Shown here: piece after piece, positions 1 to 7,596 of the stretch
How the letters are laid out: every line of letters begins with the position of its first letter
Numbering within the stretch: position 1 is the stretch's first letter
Origin: Bacteroidales bacterium
Lineage (GTDB): Bacteria > Bacteroidota > Bacteroidia > Bacteroidales > WCHB1-69
Assembly: GCA_024400835.1 (NCBI GenBank)
Contig: JAKSMC010000035.1
Location: forward strand, 1 to 35,518
DNA length: 35,518 bases
Direction: 5' to 3'
Made by a program: the position numbers and the translations under genes
The notes under the pieces: generated by a model
Told to the model about the DNA's origin: nothing
The model's input: only the letters and a program-made list of their open reading frames with translations
The model's database searches: none

Positions 1-256
1 TCGTTATGTTATTCATTTTTAATAAATTATATTATATCGAACTCACGTTATTTATAAGGAGACTATATGGGGTGTTAACAACAAGTATTTGGAAATCAAA
101 CGATTATTTATATACTCATCTTTTTTGTAAAAAGTTGCAACAAAGCACCACCTTTTTTCGTTTATGAACTGCATGGACGCTGTAACGTTCCAGTTTCCGA
201 ATACGACAAACTCATTAGACAATCAATTGCACAATTATAAACTAAAACCTACACGT
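1..256. other. AT-rich non-coding lead-in
   Basis: I see no credible gene here. An open frame extends upstream from the lipoprotein start to 164, but its extra 31 residues would place a polar segment ahead of an obvious signal peptide, so I treat 164-256 as untranslated. The stretch is strongly AT-rich and probably holds the promoter of the lipoprotein gene, but I could not find a convincing TAnnTTTG element. Confidence 0.5.
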
Positions 257-1162
257 ATGAAAAAAATCAGACTGTTTCTTCTTGCACTTTTGCCAGCGTT
301 TATGCTCGTATCCTGCGACCCGAAACCGGGTCCCGACCCAGTAAACCCCGATGACGGTCCAGTTCCAGGCGCTTTGAAAGGTGAGTTTTCCGTCAGCCCA
401 ACCAAGAAAATCGTATTCGCCAAGGGCAACTTGCAATACCAGGCCAGCACCAAGACCTGGCGCTTCGCCGATCAGCAGTACGAATGCATCGGTGAGGGCA
501 ATGCCAACATCTCCGCCACCTACGACGGCTGGATTGACCTGTTCGGTTTCGGCACCAGCGGCTGGGACAACGGCAATCTGTACTACCAGCCTTACAATAC
601 CGAAATATGTGGCTGTAATGGCTGCGGTTACAACTACGGTCCTACTGACGGCAATGGAGCTTATGACATCGACCTGACAGGCGACTATGCCAATGCCGAC
701 TGGGGCGTTTATAATGCCATCATCAACGGCGGCAACAAGCCTGGATTGTGGAAATGCCTGACCTATGAGGAGGTGAGGTATCTAATCTTGGACAGACCCA
801 ATGCGACTGAATATCGATTTCTAACAACCATCAATGATATAAATGGCCTCATCCTCTTGCCCGACAACTGGACGGCTCCTGCAGGATGTCCCGACAATAT
901 GACACAACTCACCTTATCACAATGGGCGACTTTGGAAGACGCTGGTGCTGTGTTTTTGCCGGCCGCCGGTCAGCGTTACGATAAGGAAATACGGGTGCTG
1001 AATAATATGGGGTATTATTGGACCTCAACAGCCATTGGCGGATTCATACCTGATGCTGCGCACGGATTATATTTCATTATGGAGAATGGGGATATTGCCT
1101 ATTATGGACGACCCACACGCTATTATGGTTGCAGTGTGCGATTAGTGCGCGAAGTGGAGTAA
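257..1162 (+). CDS. Surface lipoprotein with a C-terminal SVRLVR-type domain
   Basis: Predicted 301-residue lipoprotein of unknown function. The start at 257 is chosen because it begins MKKIRLFLL, a classic signal, followed by the lipobox LVSC with Cys20 as the lipidated residue; a longer frame from 164 would bury the signal. After a Pro/Asp-rich linker (residues 21-40), the body contains phrases I recognise from many Bacteroidales surface proteins: KGNLQYQ near the start, a Gly/Trp-rich centre (GFGTSGWDNG), a YWTS segment and a terminal VRLVRE. This layout resembles the FISUMP/C-type-lectin-like fold found in paralogous Bacteroidales lipoproteins; that is family knowledge from memory, not a search. 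No enzyme motif is visible. A ligand-binding or adhesive surface role is inference. It sits alone ahead of the dipeptidase gene. Confidence 0.75.
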   Translation: MKKIRLFLLALLPAFMLVSCDPKPGPDPVNPDDGPVPGALKGEFSVSPTKKIVFAKGNLQYQASTKTWRFADQQYECIGEGNANISATYDGWIDLFGFGTSGWDNGNLYYQPYNTEICGCNGCGYNYGPTDGNGAYDIDLTGDYANADWGVYNAIINGGNKPGLWKCLTYEEVRYLILDRPNATEYRFLTTINDINGLILLPDNWTAPAGCPDNMTQLTLSQWATLEDAGAVFLPAAGQRYDKEIRVLNNMGYYWTSTAIGGFIPDAAHGLYFIMENGDIAYYGRPTRYYGCSVRLVREVE

Positions 1163-1186
1163 TCCATAAAAAGAATCTTTTTTATA

Positions 1187-1198
1187 ATACTATAGTAT
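1187..1198. repeat. 12-bp perfect palindrome upstream of the dipeptidase gene
   Basis: ATACTATAGTAT is its own reverse complement. It lies 20 bases upstream of the -7 element of the VanX-like gene, in the -33 region, where an operator could sit. It is entirely low-GC, so chance occurrence is possible. An operator role is inference. Confidence 0.4.
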
Positions 1199-1199
1199 A

Positions 1200-1272
1200 A
1201 AATGAGCCTTTTTTATGTACGTTTGCCGTTTCGTTTTTTAAAATAAAAATGGTAAACAAAAAAGGCTCATTT
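1200..1272. repeat. 15-bp perfect inverted repeat around the dipeptidase promoter and start
   Basis: The left arm 1200-1214 (AAATGAGCCTTTTTT) is the exact reverse complement of the right arm 1258-1272. The 43-base spacer contains the -7 element and the start codon at 1249, and the right arm lies inside codons 4-8. A transcript starting near 1232 would contain only the right arm, so this is more likely a DNA-level or read-through RNA feature than a simple leader hairpin. Confidence 0.6.
1218..1225 (+). promoter_or_regulatory. Bacteroidota -7 promoter element (TACGTTTG)
   Basis: This matches the TAnnTTTG consensus used by the Bacteroidota primary sigma factor and lies 24 bases upstream of the start at 1249. 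I do not see a good TTTG -33 box, and the position is instead occupied by the 1187-1198 palindrome. Confidence 0.5.
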
Positions 1273-2043
1273 AAAGTTATAACTATTATATTAATAGTGT
1301 TTTGCATGATGGTGGTCTGTCCTTCGTGCAAAAAAAAGAAAGTTGCTGTGCCGGCAAAGGTCACGGCAACAGAAACCAACATCAAGGCGGTGGCGGTCGC
1401 CCCCGAAGAGGACGCCTCCGGGTTTTGCGTGCTCACGGATTCCATCCCGGATGCGATTTTGGAGATTCGTTATTACAGCACCTACAACTTCGTCGGCAAG
1501 CGCATTGACGGCTATGAGGAGCCCATCGCACTGATTACCAAGCAGGCCGCTTCCGCGCTGCACAAGGTCAACAACGAATTGAAAAGCAAAGGCTACAGAC
1601 TGAAAATCTACGATACCTACCGGCCGCAACGGGCGGTGGACCATTTTATGCGCTGGGCGCAGAACTTCAACGACACGGTCACCAAGTCCATTTTCTATCC
1701 GGACCTCACCAAGAAACAGATTTTCAACCGCGGCTTTGTCGCGAAAAAGTCCTCTCACACACGAGGTTCCACCGTCGATCTCACCCTCGTGGAAGCCCAA
1801 ACCGGCAAAGAAGTGGATATGGGCGGCGTCTTCGATTATTTCGGTTCCTCTTCACATACGAACTATGACGGTATCACGGTGAAACAGCACAACAACCGAA
1901 TGATTCTGCAAGAGGCTATGAAACGCAATGGTTTCGAACCGATTACAGGTGAGTGGTGGCACTTCACATTAGCTAACGAGCCTTATCCGGACACCTATTT
2001 CAATTTCCCTGTCAACCAAAGCGTCATTGCAAAAAAACATTAA
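1249..2043 (+). CDS. VanX-like D-Ala-D-Ala dipeptidase lipoprotein (peptidase M15D)
   Basis: A 264-residue zinc dipeptidase of the VanX/DdpX family, which hydrolyses D-alanyl-D-alanine. Visible motifs are the zinc-site signature SSHTRGSTVD with ligands His170 and Asp177, the GEWWHF block with catalytic Glu235 and third ligand His238, and the substrate-site Arg125 in YDTYRP. Classical VanX is a cytoplasmic protein of about 200 residues; this one carries an N-terminal hydrophobic segment (residues 10-24) ending at Cys27 in a PSC context, so it is probably a lipoprotein exposed to the periplasm or surface. That points to recycling or scavenging of peptidoglycan D-Ala-D-Ala rather than vancomycin resistance; no vanH, vanA or vanRS genes are nearby. 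The next gene, an outer-membrane receptor, follows after 28 bases and may be co-transcribed. The family call is firm; the exact substrate is inferred. Confidence 0.88.
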   Translation: MVNKKGSFKVITIILIVFCMMVVCPSCKKKKVAVPAKVTATETNIKAVAVAPEEDASGFCVLTDSIPDAILEIRYYSTYNFVGKRIDGYEEPIALITKQAASALHKVNNELKSKGYRLKIYDTYRPQRAVDHFMRWAQNFNDTVTKSIFYPDLTKKQIFNRGFVAKKSSHTRGSTVDLTLVEAQTGKEVDMGGVFDYFGSSSHTNYDGITVKQHNNRMILQEAMKRNGFEPITGEWWHFTLANEPYPDTYFNFPVNQSVIAKKH

Positions 2044-2071
2044 CCTTTCATTACGCGTATAAAACACTATT

Positions 2072-4516
2072 ATGAAAAAAATATTTACCCTCGCTCTGTT
2101 TTTGAGCATCATAGGTTCAATTTTTGCCCAAAACACCTATACCATCAACGGTTCCATCGTGGACAGTCTGCGTAGTGACAAGCTTTTCTACGTGCGTGTC
2201 GGCGTCGTCACCCGCGACTCCACAATGCGCAACATCGGCATCACCTTCACAGATGCCGAAGGCAACTTTTCCCTTACGGACATCCCGGCCGGAGCATACA
2301 ACCTCATGGCCTTCTTAGTCGGATATTCCCCGCTGACCATTCCCATCGAATGCGAAGGCATCGGCTCCACTATCGAATTAGGCGAACTCAGATTGACCAA
2401 ACAGAGCAACACCCTGCAGGAGGTCAGCATCAAAGGCGAAAAACCGGTGTTCCTGGTAGATGGTGAGAAAACGATGTACAACGTTTCTGAGGACCCCTCC
2501 ATTCAGGACGGAACAGCTGCCGATGCTTTGGAAAATGCTCCGGGCGTGGAAGTCGATATTGAAGGCAACATCACGCTGCGCGGCGTCTCCTCCGTGGAAA
2601 TATGGCTCAACGACCGCCCCTCGCACCTCACTGAAGAGAACCTCAAGGAGTTCATCCAGCAACTGCCCGCCAACTCTCTGGAGCGCATCGAGGTCATCAC
2701 CAACCCGTCAGCCAAATACAGTTCCAAAAGCGACGCCGGCATTATTAATATTGTAACCACTTCCGAGATCAAGAAGAACAGCTTCCTCAGTTTCGGCCTG
2801 CGTGCCTCCTCGTCTCCTAACGTAACCCCTTGGGTATCATACGTGTGGGCCAATCAGAAACTCTCCCTCAACTTCTATCTCAACGGAACCTATTCTATGA
2901 GAAAAAACACTACGGAAAATTCCTATACGCAATTCAACAACGAAATGGACACTGCCACCACCTACCACGGCAACGGCAATTCCAAGAACCACAACTTCTC
3001 CGGTGGTCTCAACTTCCACGGCTCCTACGTTTTCGACACCCTCAACACGATGAGTTTCTGGGCAGGCTCCTACCCCAGCTATCGCAAAAGTTCCAGCCTC
3101 AATCAGGAATACAGACAGGAATACCTTATCAATCCTGACATCTTCGAATACAACACCGCATCCGAGTCCGGCGGCCTCAATGCCGGAGCATACGCCGGTG
3201 TTGACTTCGAGCACAAGTTCAACAACCAAGGCCATAGAATCCAAGCCGACCTGTCCTTCAACTACAACCACAGCCACAGCTCCTCCGACTTCTTCCGCGA
3301 CTATTTGGTGCAGAACTACTTAGACAAGCATCGTTTGGACACATCCTTCTCGAACAGATACTCCACTTCCGCCAGCCTCGACTACACCATCCCCTATCAT
3401 AAAAACGGAGAAATCAGTATGGGCGTCAGCGGCGATTTGTCTTTTAACAAAAACCTCAACCGCTATGACACGCTGGTTTTCGACACGGACCTTTTCAATT
3501 TAGACTCTTTGCGTTTCAAAAACGTGGATGATAGAAATTACAACTTCGACACATACGTCACCATCCAGCACAAATTCGGCAACTTCACGCTCAAAGGCGG
3601 TTTGCGTACCGAATACGTTTATTACGACTACCAGATCTTAAATTCTCCATTAGACAACGTGGCAAAAGGCTATTGGAGCCTCTATCCGTCTCTGCACTTG
3701 AGTTACCGCACCAAGTCGATGCACAACTTCAAACTGAGTTACACCCGCCGTGTCAGCAACCCGTCGGCATCCACTCTTTCCACGTATGTCACATATAGTG
3801 AGGACTCCTACTCCACCGGCAATCCAGACTTGCTGCCCAGCTACACCAACTCCTTCGAGTTCGGATGGACGAAGTTCTTCCAGAAGTTCGGCAACGTGGG
3901 TTTGACGGCCTACTTCAAGAACTCCAAAGACCAGACCAGCACGCTCACGGACGTCTCCTTCAACGACTATTTCGGACGTATGGTTTCCTTCACGATGCCT
4001 GTCAACGCCGGAAAGTCCATCAACACCGGTGCTGAAGCCAACGTAACATACCGTCTGAAAGCCTTCATGAACATCCGATTCTACGCCAACGTCTATTACA
4101 GCCGTTCGGAATTCCAGTTCCGTAACGAAACAGACCCGCGCATCGTGCAAAACCTCGGCTACAGCTTCAGGCTCCGTTTCTGGGCAAAGCTCTGGAAGTT
4201 CTTAGAAGTCAACGCCTCAGCCAACTACCGTTCCAAGAACGTGACCCTCTTCACCACGACACAGCCCCGTTACAACATTGACCTGGGCCTGCGTGCCGAC
4301 TTCTTAGACAGAAAGATTTCCGCCTTCATCAATGTCAGCGATATCTTCAACTGGAACAAGAGCCGTACCACGAACGAGAACCCGTACTACATCTCCTCCA
4401 GTTCGTCCAAATACGTCAGCCGTTTTGTCAGTGCCGGCATCACCTTCCGCTTCGGTAAGATGGAATTGGAAAGCAAGGCAACGCAAGACAGCGGTGTGGA
4501 ATCTGTACCCGAATAA
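2072..4516 (+). CDS. TonB-receptor-like outer-membrane beta-barrel protein (OMP_b-brl_3 type)
   Basis: An 814-residue outer-membrane protein. Residues 1-19 are a Sec signal (cleavage before Gln20). Residues about 22-110 form a carboxypeptidase-regulatory-like beta-sandwich, with the typical TDAEGNFSLTDIPAGAYNL strand-turn pattern. Residues about 120-230 look like a TonB plug: the alternating LRGVSSVEIWLNDRP segment, then LERIEVITNPSAKY and GIINIV. The remainder is rich in alternating aromatic/polar strands typical of the outer-membrane barrel found in non-SusC Bacteroidota receptors. There is no SusD partner next to it, so it is not a standard polysaccharide-utilisation pair. Its position 28 bases behind the D-Ala-D-Ala dipeptidase suggests a role in uptake or export of peptides or cell-wall fragments, which is inference. 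The cargo cannot be read from sequence. Confidence 0.88.
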   Translation: MKKIFTLALFLSIIGSIFAQNTYTINGSIVDSLRSDKLFYVRVGVVTRDSTMRNIGITFTDAEGNFSLTDIPAGAYNLMAFLVGYSPLTIPIECEGIGSTIELGELRLTKQSNTLQEVSIKGEKPVFLVDGEKTMYNVSEDPSIQDGTAADALENAPGVEVDIEGNITLRGVSSVEIWLNDRPSHLTEENLKEFIQQLPANSLERIEVITNPSAKYSSKSDAGIINIVTTSEIKKNSFLSFGLRASSSPNVTPWVSYVWANQKLSLNFYLNGTYSMRKNTTENSYTQFNNEMDTATTYHGNGNSKNHNFSGGLNFHGSYVFDTLNTMSFWAGSYPSYRKSSSLNQEYRQEYLINPDIFEYNTASESGGLNAGAYAGVDFEHKFNNQGHRIQADLSFNYNHSHSSSDFFRDYLVQNYLDKHRLDTSFSNRYSTSASLDYTIPYHKNGEISMGVSGDLSFNKNLNRYDTLVFDTDLFNLDSLRFKNVDDRNYNFDTYVTIQHKFGNFTLKGGLRTEYVYYDYQILNSPLDNVAKGYWSLYPSLHLSYRTKSMHNFKLSYTRRVSNPSASTLSTYVTYSEDSYSTGNPDLLPSYTNSFEFGWTKFFQKFGNVGLTAYFKNSKDQTSTLTDVSFNDYFGRMVSFTMPVNAGKSINTGAEANVTYRLKAFMNIRFYANVYYSRSEFQFRNETDPRIVQNLGYSFRLRFWAKLWKFLEVNASANYRSKNVTLFTTTQPRYNIDLGLRADFLDRKISAFINVSDIFNWNKSRTTNENPYYISSSSSKYVSRFVSAGITFRFGKMELESKATQDSGVESVPE

Positions 4517-4597
4517 CAGATATTATGCGAAACGCGCAACTCGTTTCCATATATCATAGGGCGAAAATCTACAGTTTTGACAACGTTTTTTATACTT

Positions 4598-4615
4598 ATT
4601 GATTTTAAAATCAAT
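4598..4615. repeat. 18-bp perfect AT-rich palindrome after the receptor gene
   Basis: ATTGATTTTAAAATCAAT reads the same on both strands and is followed by an A/T run. It lies between the receptor stop and the tRNA promoter. It could fold as a weak terminator for the receptor transcript or bind a dimeric regulator. Low GC makes both assignments uncertain. Confidence 0.45.
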
Positions 4616-4642
4616 ATTTTATAAAAAAATTATAGAACACTG

Positions 4643-4672
4643 TTGCAGGATAAATAAAAAAGTGTATTTTTG
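4643..4672 (+). promoter_or_regulatory. Promoter of tRNA-Phe (TTG / TATTTTTG)
   Basis: A TTG at 4643-4645 and a TATTTTTG -7 element at 4665-4672 are separated by 19 bases, matching the Bacteroidota -33/-7 layout. The mature tRNA begins 19 bases downstream of the -7 element. Confidence 0.7.
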
Positions 4673-4690
4673 CAGCCTCAAAACTGAGAT

Positions 4691-4763
<73 letters not shown>

Positions 4764-4769
4764 CACCGA

Positions 4770-4795
4770 CCCCGAAGAAATTCGGGGTTTTTTTT
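4770..4795 (+). terminator. Intrinsic terminator of tRNA-Phe
   Basis: CCCCGAA (4770-4776) pairs with TTCGGGG (4781-4787) around a GAAA tetraloop, followed by eight T residues. It begins 7 bases after the tRNA. Confidence 0.93.
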
Positions 4796-4802
4796 ATTCC
4801 CG

Positions 4803-4891
4803 GTACTGGATGCTAACTGTTGGCTATTAGCAATTGGCTGTTAGCTTTGGGGATGCCTCCTTTAAACCTTGAACTTTAAACCTTAAACCTT
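4803..4891 (+). repeat. Dispersed AT-rich intergenic repeat, copy A
   Basis: The left part carries GGCTATTAGC and GGCTGTTAGC units. It is followed by TTTGGGGATGCCTCC and then a run of TTTAAACCTT/GAACTTTAAACC units ending exactly at the next start codon. The same modules occur near 5694, 12189 and 32871. Copy A has the opposite orientation to copy B, so the nitrilase gene between them is bracketed by inverted copies. Confidence 0.75.
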
Positions 4892-5656
4892 ATGATCACC
4901 GTAGGACTTGTCCAAGCCAACATCAAGACCAATGAAGTCATTGCGAACTTCAAGCATTACGAGGAAATTATCAAACGAGATTTGACGAAGCCCGTCAACC
5001 TCATTGTGTTTCCGGAGATGTACACCGCAGGATTTTCTGAAGACATGTATGCCGAGGCAGACCCGATGAACGGGCGCGGCACGGAGTTTCTGATTCGGAC
5101 GGCGCAGCAGTTCCAATGCGACGTGGTGGCCTCCATGCCCGTTTTGCAAGAAGGAAAACTCTTCAACCGGCTGGTGTGGATGACGCAGACACGCATTTTG
5201 GGATATTACGACAAGCGCCATCTCTTTTTCGGGGAAGACCAGTTCACCGCTGGCACTCGGAAAACGATTGTGGAGACCTTAGGCGGCAAGTTCCTGCCGC
5301 TGATTTGCTTTGACGTTCGTTTCCCGGAATGGAGCCGCAACCATTGTGTAAATGGTCGTTTTGATTACGATTGCTTAGTCTATGTGACCAACTTTCCGGC
5401 CCCGCGTGAAGAAATGCTGACGAAGTTGGCGGTGGCGCGCGCCATAGAAAATCAATCATACGTGCTGGTAACCAACAGAGTAGGATATGATGGCAAACAG
5501 CGCCTCCATAACGGTGGCACCACCGTCATTGATCCCAGCGGCAACATCTTGGCTGCCGCCGAACCCGGCCAGGAGCAGATGGTCGTCGCCGACCTCGACT
5601 TCGACGCACTCGCCGCACTGCGCAAAAAGTTCCCCGTGGCCGATCAATGGGAATAA
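4892..5656 (+). CDS. Omega-amidase-like carbon-nitrogen hydrolase (nitrilase family)
   Basis: A 254-residue cytoplasmic enzyme of the nitrilase superfamily. The catalytic triad is visible: Glu42 in FPEMYT, Lys108 in YDKRHLF and Cys139 in ICFDVRFPEWSRN. The YDKRHLFF and DVRFPEWSRN wording is closest to YafV/Nit2 omega-amidases, which hydrolyse alpha-ketoglutaramate or alpha-ketosuccinamate, toxic by-products of glutamine or asparagine transamination. Length is normal for the family. The ATG at 4892 begins a conserved ITVGLVQANI strand and follows directly on the AT-rich repeat, which leaves almost no room for a normal leader; its promoter may lie within or before that repeat. It has no operon partners, being separated on both sides by repeat copies. 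The superfamily is certain, the substrate probable. Confidence 0.9.
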   Translation: MITVGLVQANIKTNEVIANFKHYEEIIKRDLTKPVNLIVFPEMYTAGFSEDMYAEADPMNGRGTEFLIRTAQQFQCDVVASMPVLQEGKLFNRLVWMTQTRILGYYDKRHLFFGEDQFTAGTRKTIVETLGGKFLPLICFDVRFPEWSRNHCVNGRFDYDCLVYVTNFPAPREEMLTKLAVARAIENQSYVLVTNRVGYDGKQRLHNGGTTVIDPSGNILAAAEPGQEQMVVADLDFDALAALRKKFPVADQWE

Positions 5657-5693
5657 CAGGCGAACAGAAAGCGGGTTTATGGTATAAAATTCC

Positions 5694-5757
5694 AAATTTA
5701 AAGTTTAAGGTTTAAAGTTTAAACAGCTAATGGCTAAAGTCAATGTCAACATTTAAA
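5694..5757 (-). repeat. Dispersed AT-rich intergenic repeat, copy B (inverted)
   Basis: TTTAAAGTTTAAGG/TTTAAAGTTTAAA units followed by GCTAATGGCTAA. This is the reverse-complement arrangement of copy A and the same orientation as the copy at 12189. It lies in the 155-base gap between the nitrilase and the S41 protease, just before the protease promoter. Confidence 0.75.
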
Positions 5758-5774
5758 CCTTACTTTTTTTTTCC

Positions 5775-5782
5775 TATCTTTG
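5775..5782 (+). promoter_or_regulatory. Promoter -7 element of the protease-dnaG operon (TATCTTTG)
   Basis: A perfect TAnnTTTG match 29 bases before the ATG at 5812. Its position inside a longer open frame beginning at 5743 argues that translation starts at 5812 and not upstream. No clear -33 TTTG is visible in the preceding T-run. Confidence 0.7.
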
Positions 5783-5811
5783 CCGCCCTTTTTAAAAAAC
5801 CTAAAGCTATC

Positions 5812-7596
5812 ATGAAAAAACAACTTTTTATCGTTCTGATTTTAAGTTTACTGTCAACTGCCGCAATGGCGCAGAACAAAAATTACCAAACTTGTAAAAC
5901 AAAGATGGACCAACTCATCAACTCCATCAATGCCATGTATGTGGACACGGTGGATTTCGACCCGATGGTGGACAAGGCCATTTCGGCTATGCTGAAAGAG
6001 TTGGACCCGCACACTGCCTATATTCAGAAAAAGGACGTTCAAGCTATGACCGAACCGCTGCAAGGCACTTTTGACGGCATCGGCGTAACCTTCCAACTCA
6101 TCAAAGACACCATCAACGTGATGGAAGTCATCATCAACGGCCCGTCCGAGAAAGTCGGCTTGCTGGCTGGGGACAAGATTGTGAAGGTGGATGACACATT
6201 GGCCTGCGGTGACAAAATCACCAACGACTGGGTACGCAAGCACCTCCGCGGTGACAAAGGTTCGAAGGTGAAAGTTTCCGTCAAGCGCGGCCGCAATCCC
6301 GAGCTCATCGACTTTGTAATCACCCGTGGCGCCATTCCGATGTACAGCATCAACGTCTCCTTCATGGCAGACGAGACCACCGGCTACGTGAAACTCGAGC
6401 GCTTCGCAGCCACCTCCACCAAGGAACTGACCGACGCACTCAAGAAACTGAAAGCACAAGGCATGCAGGACCTCATCCTCGACTTGCGCGGCAACGGCGG
6501 CGGCTACCTCAACGTGGCATTTGAAATCTGCGACCAGTTCATTGCCGGCAAAAAAATCATCGTTTACACCGACAACTTCCGCAAAACGGGCGAAAAATAC
6601 TATTCTGAAAAAGAAGGCCTCTTCGAAGAGGGCAAACTCATAGTTTTAGTAGATGAAAATTCAGCGTCTGCTTCTGAAATCACCTCCGGATGTATCCAAG
6701 ACTGGGACCGTGGCTTGGTAATCGGCCGTCGTACTTTCGGCAAGGGCCTCGTGCAAAAGCCCCTGCGCCTCATCGACCAGTCTGAAGTACGCCTCACCAT
6801 CTCCCACTACTACACCCCGACCGGCCGCTGTATCCAAAAGCCCTACAACGACGGCCTGGACGCATACTACAAAGACCTGCAGACGCGTGCCAACAACGGC
6901 GAACTCTACACCGCCGACAAAATCAAATTCCCGGATTCACTCAAATACAAAACCCCTCACGGCAGAACTGTGTACGGCGGTGGCGGCATCATGCCCGACA
7001 TCTTCATCCCGTTGGACACCACCAGATACTCCACCCTCTACAACGAAATCGTCCGCAAAGGCATCTTCGGCAATTTCGTCGTGAACTATCTTGAAAACAG
7101 CCGTGACAATATGAAAAAACAGTATCCGACTTTCGAAGACTTCGAAAAGAACTTCAAAATTTCGGATTCATTCTACAAAGAGTTTATGGATTTTGCTAAA
7201 AAAGAAGGTGTTAGCGACAGCGCTGCCTTCAAATTCAGCAACTATGCCGAAAGTTTCCTGAAAACCAACAAGGGCAAACTCGACTCCTTGTTCACCTCTG
7301 CCAAAGACCTTGACATGCAGACTTTGGACACGATGTTCCACAACTATGTGGTCAAAAACTACAACGAAGCCACTCGTCTGCGCAACGAATCCCACGCCGG
7401 GGAATACATCAAAGACTATCTGCGTTATGAAATCGCACGCGGCCTTTACGGCTACGGTGATGCCTACCGTATCTTCTTGGAAACCGACGACACCTTCCAA
7501 CAGGCTTTGGCTGTCATGCACGATAAGAAGATATTTAAGAAATTCAAAGTCTATTCTGGAAAAAACGGCAAATCCGATAGCGAAGACGACGAGTAA
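5812..7596 (+). CDS. C-terminal processing peptidase, S41 family (CtpA-like)
   Basis: A 594-residue exported serine protease. The start at 5812 gives a proper signal peptide (MKKQLFIVLI to AMA, cleavage before Gln21) and lies just downstream of a consensus promoter; the frame is open to 5743. Residues about 45-75 match the S41 N-terminal segment (AISAMLKELDPHTAY), 83-165 form a PDZ domain (GIGVTFQ, VGLLAGDKIVKVDD), and 190-370 are the protease domain. The catalytic serine lies in ENSASASEI (282-290), with Lys311 in TFGKGLVQ as general base. The C-terminal 200 residues are a helical extension usual in Bacteroidota members. Such enzymes trim or degrade envelope proteins in the periplasm. It is the first gene of the operon and overlaps dnaG by one base (TAATG). 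Confidence 0.93.
   Translation: MKKQLFIVLILSLLSTAAMAQNKNYQTCKTKMDQLINSINAMYVDTVDFDPMVDKAISAMLKELDPHTAYIQKKDVQAMTEPLQGTFDGIGVTFQLIKDTINVMEVIINGPSEKVGLLAGDKIVKVDDTLACGDKITNDWVRKHLRGDKGSKVKVSVKRGRNPELIDFVITRGAIPMYSINVSFMADETTGYVKLERFAATSTKELTDALKKLKAQGMQDLILDLRGNGGGYLNVAFEICDQFIAGKKIIVYTDNFRKTGEKYYSEKEGLFEEGKLIVLVDENSASASEITSGCIQDWDRGLVIGRRTFGKGLVQKPLRLIDQSEVRLTISHYYTPTGRCIQKPYNDGLDAYYKDLQTRANNGELYTADKIKFPDSLKYKTPHGRTVYGGGGIMPDIFIPLDTTRYSTLYNEIVRKGIFGNFVVNYLENSRDNMKKQYPTFEDFEKNFKISDSFYKEFMDFAKKEGVSDSAAFKFSNYAESFLKTNKGKLDSLFTSAKDLDMQTLDTMFHNYVVKNYNEATRLRNESHAGEYIKDYLRYEIARGLYGYGDAYRIFLETDDTFQQALAVMHDKKIFKKFKVYSGKNGKSDSEDDE

Noticed and set aside
164..256. Upstream extension of the first lipoprotein gene
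   Set aside because: Would add 31 polar residues in front of a standard lipoprotein signal; the start at 257 is far more plausible.
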